Source: an uncultured Lachnospiraceae bacterium
GTDB taxonomy: Bacteria; Bacillota; Clostridia; Lachnospirales; Lachnospiraceae
Length of the DNA stretch: 64,000 nucleotides
Direction: 5' to 3'
Assembly (NCBI GenBank): GCA_910585005.1
Contig: CAJUCN010000016.1
Span: 13,639 to 77,638 of the forward strand
Part shown: positions 34,140 through 42,955 of the stretch, piece by piece
Layout of the letters: the number at the start of each line of letters is the position of its first letter
How positions within the stretch are numbered: position 1 is the stretch's first letter
Notes under the pieces: generated by a model
The model's database searches: none
What the model saw: the letters and a program-made list of their open reading frames with translations, nothing else
What the model was told of the DNA's origin: nothing
Made by a program: the position numbers and the translations under genes

Positions 34140-34400
34140 ATGAAAGCAAAATCTAAACAAATCGCAGCCATCTTTTGTATTGTTTTGCTGGTTCTTTTAT
34201 ATATCGCCACTTTAGTCATATCATTGCTTGACTTTCCCGGATCTGACAGGCTTTTTGCCGCATGCATTCTGGCAACGATAGGACTCCCCATCCTTTTGTG
34301 GGTCTATATCTGGCTGTATGGAAAAATAACCGGAAAACGTACGCTTGCCGATCCATCCTCCCCAAAAGACACATCCGAAGAAACCGACACAAAAGCTTAG
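34140..34400 (+). CDS. Small two-helix membrane protein
   Basis: 86 residues. Two predicted membrane helices (about 7-29 and 40-62: AAIFCIVLLVLLYIATLVISLL and FAACILATIGLPILLWVYIWLYG) are followed by a hydrophilic tail TLADPSSPKDTSEETDTKA. The start has AAAGGAG upstream. I do not recognise the family. Convergent with the HAD phosphatase; its stop codon overlaps that gene's stop. Confidence 0.65.
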   Translation: MKAKSKQIAAIFCIVLLVLLYIATLVISLLDFPGSDRLFAACILATIGLPILLWVYIWLYGKITGKRTLADPSSPKDTSEETDTKA

Positions 34401-35002
34401 TCCGCTGACATCACATCTTCCAATTCGCTTTGTGTCTGTTCAAGGGTATGGAAAAGAATCCCTTTCATGCCTTCTTTTTGTGCTGCCAGCACATTCTTTT
34501 CCGTATCATCAATAAACACACACTCTTTTGCCTTTAACCCATACCGATCACAAAGCAGCCTGTAGATTTCCGGATCCGGCTTAATCAGCTTTGCCTGATA
34601 AGACAGGATTCCGCCGTCCATAACTGGAAGGAAATCCAATGCCTTTTCACATTCCACATGAGCTTTGTGGGCAAAATTGGAAATATAGTAAACCCCATAT
34701 CCCCTTTCCTTTAACTCCTTAAGCCAGGGAATGGCATAGTCATACCGTCTGATCATGCCGGTAATGTCCCCAAACACCTGCCGGAGTTCTTTTTCAATGG
34801 AAGGATCGTTTTGGATAAACCCGGAAAGAAGTTCCTCATCAGAAAGCTTTCCCCTGTCCATTTCATTCCAAAAACTGCTTCGCACCGTGGCATCCGCCAG
34901 CTTTTCAAATACTTCATCGCTAAAACCAAAGCTTTGGTAAAATTCTTTCCACACAAACCCTGCAAGCACGTTTCCAATATCAAATACAATATTCTTCACC
35001 AT
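34397..35002 (-). CDS. HAD-family hydrolase (subfamily IA)
   Basis: 201 residues. Motif I is VFDIGNVL, with Asp8 the nucleophile but Asn where many phosphatases have Asp. This variant is found in YihX-type glucose-1-phosphatases and epoxide hydrolase-like members. Motif II is YYISNF, motif III LIKPDPEIY, motif IV FIDDTEKN. A cap of four helices lies between 15 and 85. It is probably a small phosphatase, with substrate unknown. The gene follows the LysR gene by 21 nt on the same strand and has an AAGGAG site. Confidence 0.85.
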   Translation of the reverse strand: MVKNIVFDIGNVLAGFVWKEFYQSFGFSDEVFEKLADATVRSSFWNEMDRGKLSDEELLSGFIQNDPSIEKELRQVFGDITGMIRRYDYAIPWLKELKERGYGVYYISNFAHKAHVECEKALDFLPVMDGGILSYQAKLIKPDPEIYRLLCDRYGLKAKECVFIDDTEKNVLAAQKEGMKGILFHTLEQTQSELEDVMSAD

Positions 35003-35023
35003 ATCTTAAATCTCCTTCATTTA

Positions 35024-35908
35024 TTAACTGATCATTGCTAAAAATTCCCGGGCTGCCCTGGACTGGCAAGCCTTTTCCTCCGTCACAACGCAGATCTGGC
35101 GTTTGGGGATAATCTTGTTAAAGCGCAGTTCAAACAGCCTTCCGTTCTCTAAGTATTCCTGTGCAAAATCCCGCACCACACAGCCAACCCCTAAACTTCT
35201 AAGGGCAAACTGTACGATCATATCGCTGGTGGCAAGTTCAAATTCCGGAGAGATCCTCACACCGTTATGGCGCAGGAAATCCCCCATGTAAGTTCCGGTA
35301 CTGGTGACCCCTTCCAAAAAGATAATGGGAAGTTCCTCCAACTCCTGCAAATCCAGCATACGGTTTTTGTACTGGATAAACCTCCGCCCGGCCACAAACA
35401 CATCCTCTAACTCCCGCACCTCTTTCACAGAAAGATTCTGCCGCTTCTCAAAGGGGGCGCTGACCACCCCGAAATCAATTTTCCCCTGATGAAGAAGATG
35501 TAGCGTCCTTGGGGTAGGGGCATTATTTACTGTCACTTTGATCCCCGGGTACTGCTCATGAAACTTTTCAAGGAAAGGCAGCAGATAATATTTCAGCGTC
35601 ATATCACTGGCCCCGATCTTCAATTCCCCACAGTCTAAGCGAAGCATGGAAGAAACCATCTTTTCCCCCAAAAGGATTTTTTCATACCCTTCCCTTACAT
35701 ACTCATAAAGAACCTGCCCTTGCTCTGTAAGGCGGATTCCCTTAGACGCCCGCACGAAAAGCTTCGTGTCAAGAGACCGCTCCAACTGCTTTAAGACCTG
35801 GCTCACCGCAGGCTGTGAAATAGAAAGCTCCGCCGCTGCCGCCGTCAGGTTTTCACATTTGGCCACATGATAAAACACCTTATAATATTCCAGATTTTCC
35901 GCCACCAT
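35024..35908 (-). CDS. LysR-family transcriptional regulator
   Basis: 294 residues. The N-terminal winged helix reads EYYKVFYHVAKCENLTAAAAELSISQPAVSQVLKQLE; a linker helix then leads to a periplasmic-binding-like effector domain (about 90-290). It acts as a DNA-binding regulator that responds to a small molecule. The ATG at 35908 and the GTG right after it are both close to AAAGGAGG; the GTG has better spacing. It lies downstream of carAB and an unknown gene and upstream of a HAD phosphatase on the same strand, so it may respond to a pyrimidine- or arginine-related cue, but no site was seen. Confidence 0.9.
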   Translation of the reverse strand: MVAENLEYYKVFYHVAKCENLTAAAAELSISQPAVSQVLKQLERSLDTKLFVRASKGIRLTEQGQVLYEYVREGYEKILLGEKMVSSMLRLDCGELKIGASDMTLKYYLLPFLEKFHEQYPGIKVTVNNAPTPRTLHLLHQGKIDFGVVSAPFEKRQNLSVKEVRELEDVFVAGRRFIQYKNRMLDLQELEELPIIFLEGVTSTGTYMGDFLRHNGVRISPEFELATSDMIVQFALRSLGVGCVVRDFAQEYLENGRLFELRFNKIIPKRQICVVTEEKACQSRAAREFLAMIS

Positions 35909-35933
35909 ATCCTCCTTTCCCGGTCAGCCGCCT

Positions 35934-36464
35934 TTATCCCGGAAGCTCTCCCTGTAAAGGGAATTCTGTTCCCCTTCTCCACTTCCCTTCCGGATCATCC
36001 TTAAGGAGAAACAGGCTTTTCTTTCCCAAAAAAGGTCTCATATTTTGGATCAGCGCCTGCTCATCCTCAACCAAAACCTCCTGACCGGTCAGCGCTAAGA
36101 TCAGCTTTGACCTTGCATGAAATAATTTAAGATGTGCCGCAAGCTGTTCCAGTTTCTTGTTTTCCTTCCTTTGTCTGTAATCTTCAAAACAACCCGATGT
36201 CTGAAGAAACGAAAGCGGAATCACCTTATTTTCCATTTCCCTGTCACTTTTCCATAAAAGCAGGTTCATCCGCACATTCCGGAATACTTCACTGTGCTTT
36301 CTAAGAATGCCTGCAATCTCCCCGGCAAAATCCCGCACATACTGATCCGGCAGGCCACAGTCAACCACCAGCGTCATTTCCAGTACGCCTCCGGTATAGT
36401 TGCCCGGCACATGCAAAACTCTCTCCACTGCGTTTTTCAGGTTCATTTTCGCCAACAATTCCAT
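35934..36464 (-). CDS. Unknown protein downstream of carB
   Basis: About 176 residues from an ATG with GAGGAA 8 nt upstream (an earlier in-frame ATG at 36491 has none). The protein shows alternating strands and helices (EMTLVVDCGLPDQYVRDFAGEIAGILRKH, then VRMNLLLWKSDREM, then LILALTGQEVLVEDEQALIQNMRPFLGKKSLFLL). This Rossmann-like layout resembles a von Willebrand A fold but without the DxSxS metal motif, so the link is only suggestive. No signal peptide or membrane helix. It begins 50 nt after carB and ends 25 nt before the LysR gene, so it is part of the carAB transcript. Confidence 0.6.
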   Translation of the reverse strand: MELLAKMNLKNAVERVLHVPGNYTGGVLEMTLVVDCGLPDQYVRDFAGEIAGILRKHSEVFRNVRMNLLLWKSDREMENKVIPLSFLQTSGCFEDYRQRKENKKLEQLAAHLKLFHARSKLILALTGQEVLVEDEQALIQNMRPFLGKKSLFLLKDDPEGKWRRGTEFPLQGELPG

Positions 36465-36514
36465 CGAAAGTTCCTCACCCCTTGTTTTCACATATCCTTT
36501 TATACGAAATCCTT

Positions 36515-39500
36515 TTATATAGAAGCAACATCGATCAGCGTAAAACGACCGTTGGCATTTTCCATACTGGTTACCAGCGCCCTTGCCGTGTCCATGGCCG
36601 TGATACAGTTGACCCCGGTCTCAATGGCTGTCCGCCGGATCAAAAACCCATCTCTTGATTTATCCCTTCCCTGGGTGGGGGTATCGATCACAAGGTCAAT
36701 CCGATGGCCCAGGATCAGATCCATAACGGTAGGTGATTCCTGGGAAATCTTGTTCACCTTCCTGGCCTTGACCCCCGCTTCGTTTAAAGCCGCCGCAGTG
36801 CTTCTGGTGGCATAGATCTTGTACCCCAGCTTTTCAAACCGCCTGCCAATCTCCACTGCTTCCCCTTTATCCGCGTCTTTGACGGTAATGATCATCTGCT
36901 TATGCCTGGGAAGATCCACCCCTGCTCCCAAAAACGCTTTATACAAAGCTTCGTTAAATGTCTTTGCAATGCCAAGGCATTCCCCGGTAGATTTCATCTC
37001 CGGCCCTAAGCTGATTTCGGCCCCCCGGATCTTTTCAAAGGAAAACACCGGCATCTTGACCGCAAAATAATCTGCTTCCTGCTGCAAGCCCGGTTCATAG
37101 CCCAGTTCCCTGATGGTCTTCCCGATGATCACTTCCGTGGCCAGATCCACGATCGGGATCCCTGTCACTTTACTGATATAAGGAACCGTACGGGAGGAAC
37201 GGGGGTTCACCTCAATCACATAAACCTCTTCCCCGATGGCAATAAACTGAATGTTAATCAATCCTTTTACATGCAGCGCTTTTGCCAGCCTTCTGGTATA
37301 CTCCCCAATCTTTTCCTTCACCCTGTCGGTAATCGTGTGCGCCGGATAAACGGAAATACTATCCCCGGAATGAACCCCGGTGCGCTCAATATGCTCCATA
37401 ATGCCGGGAATCAAAATATCCGTGCCGTCGCACACCGCATCCACCTCGATCTCCTTGCCCTGCAGGTATTTATCCACCAAAATCGGGTGATCCTGTGCAA
37501 TCCGGTTGATGATCTCCATAAACTCTTCTATCTCTTCGTCGGAAATGGCAATCTGCATTCCCTGTCCGCCAAGCACATAAGAAGGGCGCACCAACACCGG
37601 ATATCCCAGCCTGTTTGCCACTTGCTTCGCCTCCTCGGCGGTATAGACTGTGCCCCCTGCCGCTCTTGGGATCCCGGTCTGTTCTAAGATCTTATCAAAC
37701 AGCTCCCTGTCTTCCGCCGCATCCACATCTTCCGCCTTCGTTCCCCAAATAGGCACACCCATCTTCATCAGGCTTTCCGTCAGCTTAATGGCTGTCTGAC
37801 CGCCAAACTGTACCACCGCCCCGTGAGGCTTTTCTATCCTTACAATGCTCTCCACATCCTCCGGGGTGAGGGGTTCAAAATACAGCTTATCTGCAATGTC
37901 AAAGTCGGTGCTTACGGTTTCCGGGTTATTATTGATGATGATCGTCTCATATCCCGCCTTGGAAAAGGCCCATGTTGCATGAACGGAACAATAATCAAAC
38001 TCAATCCCCTGCCCGATCCTGATCGGCCCGGAACCTAACACCAGAACCTTCTTTGGCGGATCGGTCTTGACCGCTTCATTTTCACTGCCGTAAACGGAAT
38101 AATAATAGGGGGTGCTGGCCTCAAATTCCGCCGCACAGGTATCTACCATCTTATATGCCGCAACGATCCCGTTATCATAACGCATCTTTTTGATTTCTTC
38201 TTCCCCTATGCCTGTAAGCCGGCTGATCACACAATCCGGAAATTCCATCCGTTTCGCTTCCTTTAATAAAGGAAACGTCAACGGCCCCGTTTTCAGTGCC
38301 TGTTCCATTTCCACCAGAATTGCAATCTTATCTATGAACCAATGGTCGATCATGGTGATCTCATGGATCGTATCATAATCGATCCCCTTTCGGAGCGCCT
38401 CTGCAATCACATAAATCCTCTGGTCGTCCACGATTCGCAGCCGTTCTTTTAAATCTTCCCCGGAAAGGCCGCTAAAATCATAACTAAGCAGACAATCCAC
38501 ATGCTGTTCCAAAGAACGGATGGCTTTCATCAACGCGCCTTCAAAATTATCACAAATGCTCATCACCTCGCCGGTAGCCTTCATCTGCGTGGTAAGAGTT
38601 CTCTTTGCCGTGATAAATTTATCAAAAGGAAGCCGGGGCAGCTTTACCACACAGTAATCCAGTGTAGGCTCAAAGCTTGCATAAGTCTTTCCCGTAATGG
38701 CGTTTTTGATCTCATCTAACGTGTATCCCAACGCAATCTTCGCCGCAACCTTGGCAATGGGATAGCCGGTAGCCTTACTTGCCAGCGCGGAGGAACGGCT
38801 GACACGGGGATTTACTTCAATCACGCAATACTCAAAGCTGGTCGGATGAAGGGCAAACTGCACGTTGCACCCCCCTGTAATCTCAAGCTCATTGATAATG
38901 TTAAGGGCGGAGGAACGGAGCATCTGATACTCCTTATCTCCCAATGTCTGGGAAGGAGCCACCACCATACTGTCCCCTGTGTGGACGCCTACCGGGTCAA
39001 TGTTTTCCATATTACATACGGTAATGCAGTTGCCTGCACCATCCCGCATCACTTCATATTCGATCTCCTTCCATCCGGCAATGCAGCGTTCCACCAAAAC
39101 CTGACCCACACGGGATAACCGCAGGCCGTTTTCAAGGATACTTTCCAATTCCGTTTGGTTGTGAGCGATTCCACCGCCGCTTCCCCCAAGGGTGTATGCC
39201 GGGCGCAGCACCACCGGATAACCGATGGTATTGGTAAACGCGACCCCGTCCTTCACGCTCTCGACCACCTTTGACGCTGCACAAGGCTCCCCGATCTTTT
39301 CCATGGTGTCCTTAAATTCCTGCCTGTCTTCCGCTTTCTTGATGGTGGCAGCCGTAGTGCCTAAAAGCCTGACGTTATGGGAGTGCAAAAAACCTGACTC
39401 TTCCAGTTCCATGCCAAGGTTTAACCCGGCCTGCCCGCCTAACGTTGGCAGGATACTGTCCGGCCTTTCCTTTTCAATGATCTGCTCTAATACCCCGGCA

Positions 39501-39709
39501 GTAAGGGGCTCGATGTAAACCTTGTCCGCAATGTTTCTGTCCGTCATAATGGTTGCCGGATTGGAGTTCACTAAGATAACCTCCATCCCTTCCTCTTTTA
39601 AGGAACGGCAGGCCTGGGTTCCGGCATAATCAAACTCCGCCGCCTGGCCGATCACGATAGGACCGGAACCGATCACCAGGACTCGTTTTACGTTTGGATT
39701 TTTAGGCAT
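36515..39709 (-). CDS. carB: Carbamoyl-phosphate synthase large subunit
   Basis: 1064 residues, typical length. Two homologous ATP-grasp halves: the first begins VKRVLVIGSGPIVIGQAAEFDYAG and the second KKVLVLGSGPIRIGQGIEFDYCS, at about residue 560. ATP-binding loops LGGSGGGIAHN and LGGQGMQIAIS are present, with the oligomerisation region between them and the C-terminal MGS-like allosteric domain (about 940-1064: IYATRSTAAALNEAGVKARKVNK). It makes carbamoyl phosphate from glutamine-derived ammonia, bicarbonate and two ATP for pyrimidine and arginine synthesis. Its start overlaps the end of carA by 8 nt, and both form a single unit. Confidence 0.98.
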   Translation of the reverse strand: MPKNPNVKRVLVIGSGPIVIGQAAEFDYAGTQACRSLKEEGMEVILVNSNPATIMTDRNIADKVYIEPLTAGVLEQIIEKERPDSILPTLGGQAGLNLGMELEESGFLHSHNVRLLGTTAATIKKAEDRQEFKDTMEKIGEPCAASKVVESVKDGVAFTNTIGYPVVLRPAYTLGGSGGGIAHNQTELESILENGLRLSRVGQVLVERCIAGWKEIEYEVMRDGAGNCITVCNMENIDPVGVHTGDSMVVAPSQTLGDKEYQMLRSSALNIINELEITGGCNVQFALHPTSFEYCVIEVNPRVSRSSALASKATGYPIAKVAAKIALGYTLDEIKNAITGKTYASFEPTLDYCVVKLPRLPFDKFITAKRTLTTQMKATGEVMSICDNFEGALMKAIRSLEQHVDCLLSYDFSGLSGEDLKERLRIVDDQRIYVIAEALRKGIDYDTIHEITMIDHWFIDKIAILVEMEQALKTGPLTFPLLKEAKRMEFPDCVISRLTGIGEEEIKKMRYDNGIVAAYKMVDTCAAEFEASTPYYYSVYGSENEAVKTDPPKKVLVLGSGPIRIGQGIEFDYCSVHATWAFSKAGYETIIINNNPETVSTDFDIADKLYFEPLTPEDVESIVRIEKPHGAVVQFGGQTAIKLTESLMKMGVPIWGTKAEDVDAAEDRELFDKILEQTGIPRAAGGTVYTAEEAKQVANRLGYPVLVRPSYVLGGQGMQIAISDEEIEEFMEIINRIAQDHPILVDKYLQGKEIEVDAVCDGTDILIPGIMEHIERTGVHSGDSISVYPAHTITDRVKEKIGEYTRRLAKALHVKGLINIQFIAIGEEVYVIEVNPRSSRTVPYISKVTGIPIVDLATEVIIGKTIRELGYEPGLQQEADYFAVKMPVFSFEKIRGAEISLGPEMKSTGECLGIAKTFNEALYKAFLGAGVDLPRHKQMIITVKDADKGEAVEIGRRFEKLGYKIYATRSTAAALNEAGVKARKVNKISQESPTVMDLILGHRIDLVIDTPTQGRDKSRDGFLIRRTAIETGVNCITAMDTARALVTSMENANGRFTLIDVASI

Positions 39710-40793
39710 CTTCTCCCACCTCCATCATCTTGATAAACCGGTCAAACAGATAGCCCGAATCCTGAGGCCCGGGACATGCTTCCGGATGGTACTGCACCGT
39801 AAAGATATTCTTCCCCACATAGGAAAGCCCTTCATTGGTTCCGTCATTGACATTCACAAAAGCTGGAACTGCCACATCAGGATCCAGCTTTTCCATATCT
39901 ACCACATAGCCGTGGTTCTGGGAGGAAATATATACCTTTCCGGTCTTTAAATCTTTCACCGGGTGGTTGCCGCCCCGGTGCCCGTACTTCATCTTAAAGG
40001 TATCCGCCCCGGTTGCCAGGGCCATAAGCTGGTGTCCCAAACAGATTGCGAAAATCGGGATCTCGGTTTCATAAAGTTTCCGGATTTCCTGAATGACCCC
40101 CTCACATTCCTTGGGGTCGCCAGGGCCGTTACTTAACATGATCCCGTCCGGATTATCCGCCAAAATCTCTTCCGCCTTCGTAAACGCCGGGTATACCGTC
40201 ACATCACATCCCCGCTTTACAAGGGATCTTGCTATATTTTCTTTGGACCCGAAATCCAAAAGCGCTACCCGCTTTCCTATTGCGTCCGCCTCACATGTTA
40301 TCTCGTATTTATGGGAACAGGTTACTTTTTCTACCACATTTCCGGTGGTATATGCTCTAAGCTTTGGAAGAATTTCGTCCAGATGATAAGATTCGTCAGA
40401 TGTGATCATGCCATTCATCGTTCCCTTCTTGCGAAGGAGTTTGGTAAGCGCCCTGGTATCAATACCGGCAATACCGGGAATCCCCTGCTCCATCAAAAAG
40501 TCCTGAATGGTCATATCTGACCGGAAATTACTGGCCAAACGGGATAACTCCCTGACGATAAGCCCTGCCGGCCACGCCTGCTTCGACTCCATATCTTCCC
40601 TGCAGATACCATAATTGCCAATCAGGGGATAGGTCATACAAACCGCCTGCCCGGCGTACGATGGATCTGTCAGCACTTCCAGGTATCCTGCCATGGAAGT
40701 ATTAAAAACAATCTCACTGATCATTTCCTTATCGGCGCCGATGTGAATCCCTTCAAAAACAGTGCCGTCTTCCAAAATCAAAAAAGCCTTCAT
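39702..40793 (-). CDS. carA: Carbamoyl-phosphate synthase small subunit (glutaminase)
   Basis: About 363 residues. The N-terminal CPSase_sm domain (KAFLILEDGTVFEGIHIG, FNTSMAGYLEVLTDPSYAGQ) is followed by a class I glutamine amidotransferase with nucleophile Cys in FAICLGHQLMALATGA and His/Glu in VQYHPEACPGPQ. It supplies ammonia to CarB. The ATG at 40791-40793 has GGAGG 10 nt upstream; an earlier frame start at 40817 has no site. The promoter TTGAAG-N17-TATAAT (40840-40868) faces it. It diverges from the van cluster. Confidence 0.97.
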   Translation of the reverse strand: MKAFLILEDGTVFEGIHIGADKEMISEIVFNTSMAGYLEVLTDPSYAGQAVCMTYPLIGNYGICREDMESKQAWPAGLIVRELSRLASNFRSDMTIQDFLMEQGIPGIAGIDTRALTKLLRKKGTMNGMITSDESYHLDEILPKLRAYTTGNVVEKVTCSHKYEITCEADAIGKRVALLDFGSKENIARSLVKRGCDVTVYPAFTKAEEILADNPDGIMLSNGPGDPKECEGVIQEIRKLYETEIPIFAICLGHQLMALATGADTFKMKYGHRGGNHPVKDLKTGKVYISSQNHGYVVDMEKLDPDVAVPAFVNVNDGTNEGLSYVGKNIFTVQYHPEACPGPQDSGYLFDRFIKMMEVGEDA

Positions 40794-40839
40794 CTGCCCT
40801 GTTCCTCCCTTTCTCATTTATCTTCACACAAATCGTTTA

Positions 40840-40868
40840 ATTATAGCACAAGGGAAATAAGGCTTCAA
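40840..40868 (-). promoter_or_regulatory. carA promoter
   Basis: Minus-strand TTGAAG (40863-40868), 17-bp spacer, TATAAT (40840-40845). It is about 50 nt upstream of the carA ATG. A flanking inverted repeat AAGGGAAA (40850-40857) and TTTCCCTT (40876-40883), 18 nt apart, straddles the -35 region. Confidence 0.7.
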
Positions 40869-40959
40869 TAAAAAGTTTCCCTTTCGCAGTTCATCCGTGT
40901 CTTAAGAAAATATTTACTTTTTTTGTAAACAAAACTACAGTTTATTCCGTTATATCTGG

Positions 40960-40965
40960 TATAAT
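40960..40965 (+). promoter_or_regulatory. -10 element of vanRS
   Basis: TATAAT at 40960-40965 lies 31 nt before the vanR start; no clear -35 box is visible, so an activator or the divergent carA region may matter. Confidence 0.4.
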
Positions 40966-40996
40966 GGTATTGCATTCAAATCAGACAAGGAGACCA

Positions 40997-41701
40997 ATGA
41001 ACATGAGCGAAAAAATACTGGTAGTTGATGATGAAAAAGAGATCACCGATCTGATCTCCCTATATCTTAGAAATGAAAATTACACCGTCCATTCCTTTTA
41101 TGACTCCCTAAGAGCCTATGAGGCTGTACAAGAGGAGGATTTCGACCTTGTCATCCTGGACGTCATGATGCCGAAGATGGATGGGTTCATGCTCTGTCAA
41201 AAGATTCGTGAGCAGCACAACTACCCTATTATCATGCTCACCGCCAAAGAAGAAGAAATTGACAAAATCACCGGACTGACCCTGGGTGCGGATGATTATA
41301 TCACCAAGCCCTTCCGGCCTTTGGAACTTCTTGCCCGGGTAAAAGCCCAGCTTCGCCGGTACAAGAAATACAACGCTGCCACCATCCAGGAGGATTCCCA
41401 TATCATTACCCAGGGAGGGCTTATGCTCAACAGTCTGACCCACGAGTGTACTTTAGATGACGAACCACTTTCTTTGACTCCTACAGAATTTACGATCCTT
41501 TATGTTCTCTACCAAAAAAAAGGACAGGTCATCAGCGCGGAAGAACTCTTTCACGCTGTCTGGGGCGAAGAATATTTTAGTAAAAGCAACAACACCATCA
41601 CCGTACATATACGGCATATACGGGAAAAGATGAACGACTCCTTTGAAGATCCCAAATATATCAAAACAGTCTGGGGGTGCGGATACAAAATTGAAGGTTA
41701 A
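40997..41701 (+). CDS. vanR: VanR-type response regulator (vanG cluster)
   Basis: About 234 residues. OmpR-type response regulator: receiver domain with DDEKE near the start, phosphoacceptor Asp in DLVILDVMMPKMDG, and KPF; then a winged-helix DNA-binding domain (about 135-232) with SLTPTEFTILYVLYQKKGQVISAEELFHAVWGEEY and NTITVHIRHIREKM. AAGGAG lies 4 nt before the ATG at 40997; a second ATG at 41003 is equally possible at 10 nt. It overlaps vanS by 11 nt, as is common in van operons. When phosphorylated by VanS it should activate the ligase promoter. Confidence 0.93.
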   Translation: MNMSEKILVVDDEKEITDLISLYLRNENYTVHSFYDSLRAYEAVQEEDFDLVILDVMMPKMDGFMLCQKIREQHNYPIIMLTAKEEEIDKITGLTLGADDYITKPFRPLELLARVKAQLRRYKKYNAATIQEDSHIITQGGLMLNSLTHECTLDDEPLSLTPTEFTILYVLYQKKGQVISAEELFHAVWGEEYFSKSNNTITVHIRHIREKMNDSFEDPKYIKTVWGCGYKIEG

Positions 41702-42836
41702 GGACAAAACAAAATTTATTATTTACCTTATGATCTTTCTTTTGCTTGCCATTGGCGTTGGGTACGGGATTTTCTATTTGTTTGACGTGGTTTTTAATGG
41801 CTCTGTGCTTGACTGGCTGGCAAAGAATTACTTTTATACAGAAACCCAGTTAGATTACCAGCACAATGAGCTTACCTATCTCTACCGTCCCAACTGGCCT
41901 AAACTAAAAGGGCTTTTACTGACCTTGTTTTTTATTATGCTGATCATTTATGTGCTCACGGTTTATCTGGTATCCCACTACCACGGGCGCAAAATGGTAC
42001 AAAGATCCATCTCCAAAACCAGCAACATGCTTCATACCTACATCCATCACGACCTTGATTCCGCAGATGTTTTCCCACCTGCCTATGCAGAAGTAGCCAC
42101 ACAGATTGTTCAGGTCAAATCTACCATGCAGCGGCATGAACAGGCCATCAAATATGAAACTGACCGGAAAAACGACTTGATCACCTATCTGGCCCACGAC
42201 CTGAAAACCCCCCTTACATCGGTGATCGGTTACCTGGATCTTCTGGAAGAGGCCTCCGATATGCCTAAAGAACAGCAGGAAAAATACATCCATATCACTT
42301 TGGAAAAAGCGCTGCGGCTGGAAAAACTGATCAACGAATTCTTTGAGATCACGCGATACAATCTGCAGCAGATCGTATTGGACAAAGAACCCTTAGACCT
42401 CTCTTTTATGCTGATGCAGCTAACGGATGAATTTTACCCCCTTCTTACCAGTCACGGCAATACCATAGAACTACAGGCTGAAGAAGACCTTTCCGTGTTT
42501 GGGGATTCCGTAAAACTTGCCAGGGTCTTTAATAATATTTTAAAAAATGCTATCTCCTACAGTTATCCCAATTCCCCCATCAAGGTCTGGGCGGGCAAAC
42601 GGGAAACGGATATTATTATCTGTTTTATGAACCAGGGGAAAACCATCCCCGTGGAAAAGCTGAATGCAATTTTTGAAAAATTTTTCCGCATGGATGAAGC
42701 CCGCAGCACCAACACCGGCGGCGCCGGTTTAGGACTTGCTATCGCGAAAGAAATTGTTACGCTCCACGGTGGCGCCATCAATGCCTCCAGTGAAAATGAA
42801 CTGACTACCTTTACCGTAACATTACCTATTTATTAA
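41691..42836 (+). CDS. vanS: VanS-type sensor histidine kinase (vanG cluster)
   Basis: About 381 residues. Two membrane helices (about 8-33 and 76-97) enclose an extracellular loop of about 40 residues. The H-box reads YLAHDLKTPLTSVIGYLD, the N-box NNILKNAISYSYPNSP, with F-box EKFFRMDEARS and G-box GGAGLGLAIAKEI, so it looks active. The open frame begins upstream (ATG 41643), but the best start is a TTG at 41691 inside the vanR stop region, with GGGGGTG upstream. VanS proteins sense glycopeptides or envelope stress. Confidence 0.93.
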   Translation: MKVKDKTKFIIYLMIFLLLAIGVGYGIFYLFDVVFNGSVLDWLAKNYFYTETQLDYQHNELTYLYRPNWPKLKGLLLTLFFIMLIIYVLTVYLVSHYHGRKMVQRSISKTSNMLHTYIHHDLDSADVFPPAYAEVATQIVQVKSTMQRHEQAIKYETDRKNDLITYLAHDLKTPLTSVIGYLDLLEEASDMPKEQQEKYIHITLEKALRLEKLINEFFEITRYNLQQIVLDKEPLDLSFMLMQLTDEFYPLLTSHGNTIELQAEEDLSVFGDSVKLARVFNNILKNAISYSYPNSPIKVWAGKRETDIIICFMNQGKTIPVEKLNAIFEKFFRMDEARSTNTGGAGLGLAIAKEIVTLHGGAINASSENELTTFTVTLPIY

Positions 42837-42854
42837 CCATAAAATTAGCGATTC

Positions 42855-42920
42855 CTTAATCAAATCTTAGGACTATTTCAATTACAAATTAAGCATATTT
42901 CTTCCTCCTTGGGGTAGTAT
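42855..42920 (+). promoter_or_regulatory. Putative VanR-controlled promoter of vanG
   Basis: Two CTTA cores in ATTCCTTAATC (CTTA 42855-42858) and AAATCTTAGGA (CTTA 42866-42869) are 11 bp apart, as for tandem OmpR-type binding. TAGTAT at 42915-42920 is a possible -10 box; its -35 is poor, which fits an activator-dependent promoter. Confidence 0.35.
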
Positions 42921-42955
42921 CATGAATATACATAACTGCCTAAGGAGGTTTTATT

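Noticed and set aside
40850..40883. Inverted repeat AAGGGAAA/TTTCCCTT before carA as a PyrR-type attenuator
   Set aside because: It straddles the carA -35 region and is not in the transcribed leader, and no attenuator structure follows it.
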